From the NCBI GenBank assembly GCA_031413495.1, contig JANOFE010000066.1, forward strand, positions 1 to 16,223: a stretch of 16,223 nucleotides of DNA, read 5' to 3'. The notes below the pieces were generated by a model. It saw nothing but the letters and a program-made list of their open reading frames with translations. It made no database searches and was not told where the DNA came from. A program made the position numbers and the translations under genes. This DNA comes from JACMNW01 sp031413495 (GTDB taxonomy: Bacteria; Pseudomonadota; Alphaproteobacteria; Rhodobacterales; Rhodobacteraceae). Numbering within the stretch: position 1 is the stretch's first letter; the number at the start of each line of letters is the position of its first letter. Positions 7,779 through 12,892 of this stretch are shown here, in pieces.

Positions 7779-8342
7779 ATGCAGATTGACACAACGCCAC
7801 TGCCCGATGTTTTGATCCTGACCCCGCCGCGCTTTGGCGATGACCGGGGCTGGTTTTCCGAGACGTGGAATGGCCCGCGTCTGGCCGCCCTTGGCGTACG
7901 CATTGATTTCGTGCAAGACAACCATTCGATGTCGGCACAGGTGGGCACGCTTAGGGGCCTGCACTACCAATCGCCGCCCCATGCGCAGGACAAACTGGTG
8001 CGCTGCACCAAGGGTGCCATTTTTGATTTAGCGGTCGATTTCCGGCGTGGCTCACCCACGTTCGGGCAGTGGACAGGCGTTGAGCTGACACCGGAAAACC
8101 GCAAGCAAATGCTGGTGCCCAAGGGCTTTCTGCACGGTTTTGTCACCCGGCTGCCGGATACCGAAGTGCAATACAAATGCTCTGACGTTTATGCGCCAGA
8201 GTGTGATGGCGCTGTGCGTTGGGATGATCCGACCCTTGCTATCAGATGGGGGCTTACCGGCGCACCTGTGCTATCGGGCAAAGACGTCATCGCCCCCCTG
8301 TTCGCCGATGTGACTTCGCCCTTTGAATGGAGCGCCAAATGA
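7779..8342 (+). CDS. rmlC: dTDP-4-dehydrorhamnose 3,5-epimerase
   Basis: Third enzyme of dTDP-L-rhamnose synthesis: epimerises C3 and C5 of dTDP-4-keto-6-deoxyglucose. The 187-residue length and sequence are typical of this cupin enzyme: RFGDDRGWFSETW (18-30), FVQDNHS (44-50), GTLRGLHYQ with catalytic H62, K72 in DKLVRCTKG, catalytic Y132 in QYKCSDVY, and GAVRWDDP. The frame also offers a TTG immediately before the ATG; I chose the ATG at 7779-7781. An AAGG lies about 13 bases upstream and the ribosome site is weak. First gene of the rmlCBDA operon; its stop overlaps the rmlB start by 4 bases (ATGA). Confidence 0.95.
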   Translation: MQIDTTPLPDVLILTPPRFGDDRGWFSETWNGPRLAALGVRIDFVQDNHSMSAQVGTLRGLHYQSPPHAQDKLVRCTKGAIFDLAVDFRRGSPTFGQWTGVELTPENRKQMLVPKGFLHGFVTRLPDTEVQYKCSDVYAPECDGAVRWDDPTLAIRWGLTGAPVLSGKDVIAPLFADVTSPFEWSAK

Positions 8343-9442
8343 AGCTTCTGATCACAGGTGGCGCAGGTTTCATCGGGTCTGCCGTGGTGCGCCTTGCCGT
8401 ATCGCGCGGGCATGAGGTGATCAATCTTGATGCATTGACCTATGCCGCCTGTCTTGAAAACGTGGCGGACGTCGCAAAATCCAACCTCTATAGCTTCGAG
8501 CAGGCCGATATCCGCGACCGTGCCTCGCTTGACCGCATTTTCGATCTGCACCGCCCCAGTGCCGTGATGCACTTGGCGGCTGAGAGCCATGTTGACCGTT
8601 CCATCGACGGCCCGGCCGATTTCATCGACACCAACATCACCGGCACCTTTAACATGCTGGAAGCCGCGCGCAGCTATTGGCAGCGGTCCGGCAAACCAGC
8701 CGATTTCCGCTTTCACCACATCTCCACCGACGAAGTGTTTGGCACCTTGGGCGACACAGGTCAATTCACCGAAGACACGCCTTATGCGCCAAATTCCCCC
8801 TATTCCGCATCAAAAGCCGCGTCCGACCATCTGGTGCGGGCTTGGGCGGAAACCTACGGCTTGCCCACCGTGATGACCAACTGTTCCAACAACTACGGCC
8901 CGTTCCACTTCCCGGAAAAGCTGGTGCCCGTGGTGATCCTGAACGCGCTGGCTGGCAAACCGATCCCGGTTTACGGCAAAGGCGAAAACGTCCGCGATTG
9001 GCTGTATGTCGAAGACCACGCCGATGCCTTGTTGACCGTGTTGGAACGCGGCGCGCTGGGCCGCAGCTACAATATCGGCGGGGAAAACGAGGCGAAGAAT
9101 ATCGACCTTGTCCATATGATCTGCACCCTGCTGGACGAAATGCACCCATCCGGTGCCCCCCACGCGCGCTTGATCACTTACGTCACAGACCGCCCCGGCC
9201 ACGATGCCCGCTATGCCATTGATCCCGCGCGCATCCGGCATGAACTTGGCTGGCGGCCATCGGTTACTCTGGAACAGGGCCTGCGCAAAACCGTGCGCTG
9301 GTATCTGGATAACGAGGCGTGGTGGAAACCCCTGCAAGCCCGCGCAGGCGTTGGCACGCGGCTTGGGGTGAGTGGCGTCTCGGAAACCGTCCGGGGGACG
9401 GTTTCAGGCACGAACGCGCAAAGCGCCGGGAAGAAGGCATGA
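8339..9442 (+). CDS. rmlB: dTDP-glucose 4,6-dehydratase
   Basis: Second step of dTDP-L-rhamnose synthesis: NAD-dependent dehydration of dTDP-glucose to the 4-keto-6-deoxy sugar, in the cytoplasm. A 367-residue extended short-chain dehydrogenase with Rossmann motif GGAGFIGS (7-14), AAESHVDRSI (81-89), the dehydratase signature TDEVFG (T130, D131, E132) and active-site YSASK (Y155, K159), then NCSNNYGPFHFPEKLVP. The start at 8339 overlaps the rmlC stop as ATGA, with GGAG ten bases upstream. An ATG 12 bases earlier (8327) is possible but would only add MERQ. The C-terminus is unusual: after the normal end around RWYLDNEAWWKPLQ there are about 30 low-complexity residues (GVSETVRGTVSGTNAQSAGKKA) coded by a region that contains a perfect hairpin (9383-9405). 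Confidence 0.96.
   Translation: MKLLITGGAGFIGSAVVRLAVSRGHEVINLDALTYAACLENVADVAKSNLYSFEQADIRDRASLDRIFDLHRPSAVMHLAAESHVDRSIDGPADFIDTNITGTFNMLEAARSYWQRSGKPADFRFHHISTDEVFGTLGDTGQFTEDTPYAPNSPYSASKAASDHLVRAWAETYGLPTVMTNCSNNYGPFHFPEKLVPVVILNALAGKPIPVYGKGENVRDWLYVEDHADALLTVLERGALGRSYNIGGENEAKNIDLVHMICTLLDEMHPSGAPHARLITYVTDRPGHDARYAIDPARIRHELGWRPSVTLEQGLRKTVRWYLDNEAWWKPLQARAGVGTRLGVSGVSETVRGTVSGTNAQSAGKKA
9383..9405. repeat. Perfect hairpin, 10-base arms, 3-base loop, inside the rmlB 3' end
   Basis: Arm GAAACCGTCC (9383-9392), loop GGG (9393-9395), arm GGACGGTTTC (9396-9405). It is in frame in the rmlB C-terminal extension, where it codes for roughly ETVRGTVS, about 35 bases before the rmlD start. 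Its outer bases and 3-base homopolymer loop match the hairpin at 337-361, so it looks like a second member of the same palindromic repeat family. Confidence 0.75.
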
Positions 9443-10296
9443 AACTGCTGGTTTTCGGCCAAACGGGCCAAGTCGCCCGTGAATTGATCCGCCGTGTCCC
9501 TGCCGGAGTAACGGTTGAAAGCCTTGGCCGCGACCGTGCAGATTTGTCAGATCCCTCCGTCTGCGCCGATGCCATCATGCTGTCAGACGCCGACGCCGTG
9601 ATCAACGCCGCCGCATGGACGGCGGTGGACAAGGCCGAAACGGAAGAAGCCGCTGCAACTGTGGTCAACGGTGCCGCCCCCGCCGCCATGGCCCGCGCTG
9701 CCGCCCGGCACGGCATCCCGTTTTTGCATATCTCCACCGATTACGTGTTTGACGGGGCAGGCGACTCCCCCTTTGCCACAGATCACCCGACAGCCCCGCT
9801 TGGCGCTTATGGCCGCAGTAAACTCGCAGGCGAACATGGAGTGCGCTCCGCTGGCGGCGCGCACTTAATCCTACGCACCTCTTGGGTAGTCTCCGCCCAC
9901 GGCGCGAATTTCGTCAAAACCATGCGCCGCTTGGGCGCGGACCGCGAAACCCTGAACGTGGTCGCCGACCAGATCGGCGGCCCAACCCCCGCCGCCGATA
10001 TTGCCGATGCGCTGTTCACCGCCGCCCGCGCTATGATTGACGGCGCAAAAGGCGGCACGCACCATTTCTCTGGCACACCAGACTGTTCTTGGTCCGATTT
10101 CGCTCGCGCCATCATGGCGGGTGCTGGCCTTGATTGCGAAATCACCGATATCCCATCTTCCGCCTACCCAACCCCCGCCAAACGCCCGATGAATTCCCGC
10201 CTTGATTGCAGCGCATTTACACAGCACTTCGGCATAGCCCGCCCGGATTGGCGCGCAGGCCTGACGCAGATTTTGAAAGAACTGGAGACAGCATGA
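9439..10296 (+). CDS. rmlD: dTDP-4-dehydrorhamnose reductase
   Basis: Last step of dTDP-L-rhamnose synthesis: NAD(P)H-dependent reduction of the 4-keto group. 285 residues, normal for the family. Seen: Rossmann GQTGQVA (7-13), DADAVINAAAWTAVDKAE (50-67), HISTDYVFDG (97-106) and active-site YGRSK (Y124, K128), then RTSWVVSAHGANFVKTM and a C-terminal RPMNSRLDCSAF. The start at 9439 overlaps the rmlB stop as ATGA, with GAAGG just ahead. The frame is open 40 codons further upstream, but that part is an Arg-rich shadow of rmlB. Confidence 0.96.
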   Translation: MKLLVFGQTGQVARELIRRVPAGVTVESLGRDRADLSDPSVCADAIMLSDADAVINAAAWTAVDKAETEEAAATVVNGAAPAAMARAAARHGIPFLHISTDYVFDGAGDSPFATDHPTAPLGAYGRSKLAGEHGVRSAGGAHLILRTSWVVSAHGANFVKTMRRLGADRETLNVVADQIGGPTPAADIADALFTAARAMIDGAKGGTHHFSGTPDCSWSDFARAIMAGAGLDCEITDIPSSAYPTPAKRPMNSRLDCSAFTQHFGIARPDWRAGLTQILKELETA

Positions 10297-11165
10297 AACG
10301 CAAAGGCATTATCCTTGCAGGCGGTTCCGGCACGCGACTGTGGCCGATCACCATGGGCGTCTCCAAACAACTGCTGCCTATCTATGACAAGCCAATGATC
10401 TATTATCCGCTGTCTGTGCTGATGCTGGGCGGCATTCGCGACATTGCCATCATCACCACGCCGGATGACCAAGTGCAGTTTCAGCGCCTGATGGGCGACG
10501 GCTCGCAATGGGGCCTGAACCTGACATGGATCGCACAGCCCTCGCCTGATGGTTTGGCGCAAGCCTATCTGCTGGCCGAAGATTTCCTCGCAGGTGCCCC
10601 CTCTGCGATGGTGCTGGGCGACAACATTTTCTTCGGCCACGGTCTACCCGAAATGCTAGATGCGGCTGATGCCCAAACCCACGGCGGCACGGTGTTCGGC
10701 TACCGCGTGTCAGACCCGGAACGTTACGGCGTGGTCGATTTTGATGCAGATGGCAACGTGCGCGCGATCATCGAAAAACCCGAAAAGCCGCCGTCAAACT
10801 TTGCCATCACGGGCCTCTATTACCTCGACGCCCGCGCGCCGGACCTTGCCCGCACTATCAAACCTTCCCCGCGCGGTGAATTGGAAATCGCCGACCTGCT
10901 GGAGATTTACCGTAAAGACGGCCACCTGAAGGTTGAACGTATGGGCCGGGGCTATGCCTGGCTGGATACCGGCACCCATGGCAGCCTGCTGGACGCCGGA
11001 AATTTCGTGCGCACGCTGGAAGCGCGGCAGGGTTTGCAAGTGGGCTGCCCCGACGAAATCGCGTTTTCCAAAGGCTGGATCGACGCCCCTGCCTTGGCCA
11101 AACGGGCCGAGATTTTCCGCAAGAATGACTACGGTCGCTACCTTGCCGGATTGCTGAAAGACTGA
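10293..11165 (+). CDS. rmlA: Glucose-1-phosphate thymidylyltransferase
   Basis: First enzyme of dTDP-L-rhamnose synthesis: joins glucose-1-phosphate and dTTP to give dTDP-glucose. 290 residues, the usual length of the short form. Seen: nucleotide-binding GGSGTRLWPIT (10-20), VSKQLLPIYDKPMIYYPLS with K25, QPSPDGLAQA (82-91), metal-binding LGDNIFFGHG (D110), and AWLDTGTHGSLLDAGNFV towards the end. The start at 10293 overlaps the rmlD stop as ATGA, with GGAG 8 bases ahead. Last gene of the operon. No clear terminator follows; 11166-11230 has only weak inverted repeats (TTTCG/CGAAA and GTGC/GCAC) without a T run. Confidence 0.97.
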   Translation: MKRKGIILAGGSGTRLWPITMGVSKQLLPIYDKPMIYYPLSVLMLGGIRDIAIITTPDDQVQFQRLMGDGSQWGLNLTWIAQPSPDGLAQAYLLAEDFLAGAPSAMVLGDNIFFGHGLPEMLDAADAQTHGGTVFGYRVSDPERYGVVDFDADGNVRAIIEKPEKPPSNFAITGLYYLDARAPDLARTIKPSPRGELEIADLLEIYRKDGHLKVERMGRGYAWLDTGTHGSLLDAGNFVRTLEARQGLQVGCPDEIAFSKGWIDAPALAKRAEIFRKNDYGRYLAGLLKD

Positions 11166-11234
11166 CCCTTTGTTTCGATTTTGACGAAAGTTGGGAAAAG
11201 TGCAGAAAAGCACCTGCAGCGCAATCATGCCTAT

Positions 11235-11249
11235 TTAATGAATAATTAA
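11235..11249. promoter_or_regulatory. Candidate CtrA box (TTAA-N7-TTAA)
   Basis: TTAA (11235-11238), seven bases, TTAA (11246-11249) is an exact match to the full CtrA consensus of alphaproteobacteria, and is also part of a TTTAAT/ATTAAA palindrome (11234-11250). It lies about 95 bases upstream of the small membrane-protein gene at 11344, and a loose TTGTTT at 11264-11269 with TTAAAT at 11285-11290 could be its promoter. The stretch is AT-rich, so a chance match is quite possible. Confidence 0.35.
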
Positions 11250-11343
11250 AGATTCCTCTGGCATTGTTTCCAAAACGTGCAAAATTAAATGTGGGACAAA
11301 TGACAGGCGCAAAAAAATGGCCTGCACCACAAGGGGAATTGTT

Positions 11344-11550
11344 ATGGCATTAGGGATCATGATCGCCGGGCTATTGGCAGCAGTACTTGGCACCACACTT
11401 GCCGTTGCTATGGGGCTCAATCTTAGCTCTGCACTGATGGTATATGGCATTTTTGGCGTCTGTGGCGGCATCTTGGCATGCCTTGCCAGCGTTCCAATGC
11501 TTCGCAGTCTTGGTCGTGCCCGTGCACCGCGCAACAGACCTTTGAGTTGA
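11344..11550 (+). CDS. Small two-helix membrane protein, unrecognised
   Basis: A 68-residue hydrophobic protein that I do not recognise. Two membrane segments are visible, near residues 3-23 (LGIMIAGLLAAVLGTTLAVAM) and 28-49 (SSALMVYGIFGVCGGILACLAS), separated by a short GLNL turn. A basic tail follows (RSLGRARAPRNRPLS), which by the positive-inside rule puts the C-terminus in the cytoplasm and the N-terminus there too. There are two cysteines, C40 and C46, in helix 2. The ATG at 11344-11346 is preceded by AAGGGG at a good distance. Nine more in-frame codons lie upstream but have no ribosome site. It stands alone after the rhamnose operon, 178 bases past rmlA, with its own AT-rich upstream region. 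A role tied to surface polysaccharide is only guessed from position. Confidence 0.7.
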   Translation: MALGIMIAGLLAAVLGTTLAVAMGLNLSSALMVYGIFGVCGGILACLASVPMLRSLGRARAPRNRPLS

Positions 11551-11580
11551 TTATATAGATAAATCAACGTCTTAGTTTTC
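11546..11580 (+). terminator. Possible weak terminator after the small membrane-protein gene
   Basis: GTTGATT (11546-11552) and AATCAAC (11562-11568) form a 7-base inverted repeat with a 9-base AT-rich loop, starting in the stop codon and followed shortly by TTAGTTTTC. The stem is AT-rich and the T run short, so termination would be weak. Confidence 0.3.
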
Positions 11581-11859
11581 TATATCTGTAGTTGAATTCC
11601 GAATTCTAAGTGGCACCCTTGCCATTCCACGTTAGCGGACGACGTGAAACGCAGCTGGCGCCAAAAGATAGCATAGGCTGCCCGCCCGTCTGCGGCCAAC
11701 CCGGTAAAATTCGGCGTTTCTCATGTGTAAACTGCGATCGCGTGGGGGTGTACGACGCGTCAACCGGTGTTTCCGGCGCAGGATTGCCGCCTTTTGCTGC
11801 GGTTACTTATTTGAAGGGATAACGCCCGGCCCTCTGCCGAATCGGCAAAGGTAGCTTTT
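11551..11859. other. Convergent intergenic region without a recognised gene
   Basis: About 310 bases between the plus-strand rhamnose/membrane-protein block and the minus-strand formate dehydrogenase operon. The first 60 bases are AT-rich and contain GAATTC twice with one base between (11595-11607). The rest is closer to the genome's base composition. An open frame from a GTG at 11610 to a TAA at 11820-11822 (70 codons, four Cys in a CPPVC...CVNC pattern) ends just before the hairpin terminator, but it has no ribosome site, no ATG and no family resemblance, so I do not call it a gene. I saw no tRNA or known structured RNA. Confidence 0.6.
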
Positions 11860-11861
11860 TT
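11831..11861 (+). terminator. Rho-independent terminator overlapping the fdsD stop codon
   Basis: CCTCTGCCG (11831-11839), loop AAT, CGGCAAAGG (11843-11851) form a 9-pair stem with one mismatch, followed by TAGC and six T bases (11856-11861). It reads as a terminator for plus-strand transcription entering from the rhamnose side. The T run runs into the TAA of fdsD on the other strand. In the minus direction the hairpin lacks a following T run, so it may only partly serve the formate dehydrogenase operon. Confidence 0.65.
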
Positions 11862-12084
11862 ACGCCGCTTCGGCAGGCCGCCGAATCGCGGCAGACGCCT
11901 CGATCACCAGCGATTTAAATCCTGATCCGCCACCATCCAGCAACACAAACAACTGCTTGCGCATGCGCGGTTCCCAAAAAGCGTTGATGTGATCAGCGAC
12001 ACCTTTCACGCCTTCGGTGTGCGGTTTGGACTCGAAAAAGGTGGCAATCTGATTGGCCATATAAATCATCTTGTCAGGCGACAT
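11860..12084 (-). CDS. fdsD: NAD-dependent formate dehydrogenase delta subunit
   Basis: A 74-residue protein of the FdsD family, the small accessory subunit of soluble molybdenum formate dehydrogenases. In R. capsulatus the homologue is a small structural or stabilising component rather than a redox subunit. Family features seen: MSPDKMIYMANQIATFFESKP at the start, then VADHINAFWEPRMRKQL (about residues 29-45). It has no cysteine, in keeping with no iron-sulfur cluster. The start overlaps the fdhD end by 11 bases, with GAGG six bases before the ATG, so it is the last gene of the fds operon. The stop codon lies in the T run of the convergent terminator. Confidence 0.92.
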   Translation of the reverse strand: MSPDKMIYMANQIATFFESKPHTEGVKGVADHINAFWEPRMRKQLFVLLDGGGSGFKSLVIEASAAIRRPAEAA

Positions 12085-12892
12085 GAACAGCCTCTTTCAT
12101 TTCAATACGGGCAGTGTGGGTGAACACTTCAAACCGGTCGGCGCGGGCAAGGGCAATCAGGGTGATGCCACAGCTTTCGGCAAGCGTTACAGCGGCGACG
12201 GTGGGGGCAGAGACGGCAACCACCACCGGTACGCCCATAACGGCGCATTTCTGCACCAGATCAATCGACAGCCGCGATGTCAGCACCACCGCGCCCTTTG
12301 TGCAATCCTGATGCGTGCGCACCAAAAAACCCGCCAGTTTATCCAGCGCATTGTGCCGACCCACGTCTTCACAGATCGCGACCATTCCGTGATCCGGCGT
12401 CCAGAACCCGGCGGCATGTGCGGCGCGCGTCGCATCATGCAACGGCTGCCCGCCCGGCAACGCCGCGACCGCCGCCCGAACCTGCGTGGGCGTCAGATGC
12501 AAATTCGAGGCAGGCACAGGTGGCAAAGCCCGCATCGCTTCGGCCAAACTGTCAATTCCGCACAATCCGCACCCCACCGGCCCCGCCATGGTGCGCCGCC
12601 GATTGGCCAGCCGCGCCTCAGCCTGTGGGTGCAGCCAAACCTGCACATCAATGCCGCCCGTGGTTTCCACCACGGTAATACTGTCAATTTCAGCCTGCGT
12701 CGCGATGCCTTCGGTCAGCGCAAAGCCAAGCGCGAAATTTTCCAGATCGGCAGGCGTCGCCATCATCACCGCCTGCGTGGTGCCGTTGAAAGACAGCGCC
12801 ACCGCCACTTCGGCAGGCAAACGCCGGTCCCCCGGCGCAGGCTCGCTCGGCCCGAAAGCCAGCCGAGGCACAGGGCGGCTTGCCTCCATCAT
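12074..12892 (-). CDS. fdhD: Formate dehydrogenase accessory sulfurtransferase (FdhD/FdsC)
   Basis: Cytoplasmic chaperone that binds bis-MGD molybdenum cofactor and delivers the sulfur ligand to formate dehydrogenase. In the R. capsulatus operon the gene in this place is called fdsC. 272 residues. Family features: LPAEVAVALSFNG, TPADLENFALGFALTEGI (46-63), the sulfur-carrying pair C108 and C111 in GCGLCG, CEDVGRHNALDKLAG, TSRLSIDLVQKCA (SR/S motif) and APTVAAVTLAESCGITLIALAR. It begins ATGATGG; the first ATG overlaps the fdsA stop by 4 bases. Its end overlaps fdsD by 11 bases. All key residues are intact. Confidence 0.95.
   Translation of the reverse strand: MMEASRPVPRLAFGPSEPAPGDRRLPAEVAVALSFNGTTQAVMMATPADLENFALGFALTEGIATQAEIDSITVVETTGGIDVQVWLHPQAEARLANRRRTMAGPVGCGLCGIDSLAEAMRALPPVPASNLHLTPTQVRAAVAALPGGQPLHDATRAAHAAGFWTPDHGMVAICEDVGRHNALDKLAGFLVRTHQDCTKGAVVLTSRLSIDLVQKCAVMGVPVVVAVSAPTVAAVTLAESCGITLIALARADRFEVFTHTARIEMKEAVHVA

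Noticed and set aside
9319..9366. GC-rich CCTGC/GCAGG inverted repeat near the rmlB end as another family hairpin
   Set aside because: Short arms, long loop and no GAAACC/GGTTTC ends; likely chance in coding sequence.
11610..11822. 70-codon plus-strand open frame with CPPVC and CVNC cysteine pairs, ending before a terminator
   Set aside because: Starts only at GTG, no ribosome site, no recognisable family; kept only as a remark on the spacer.
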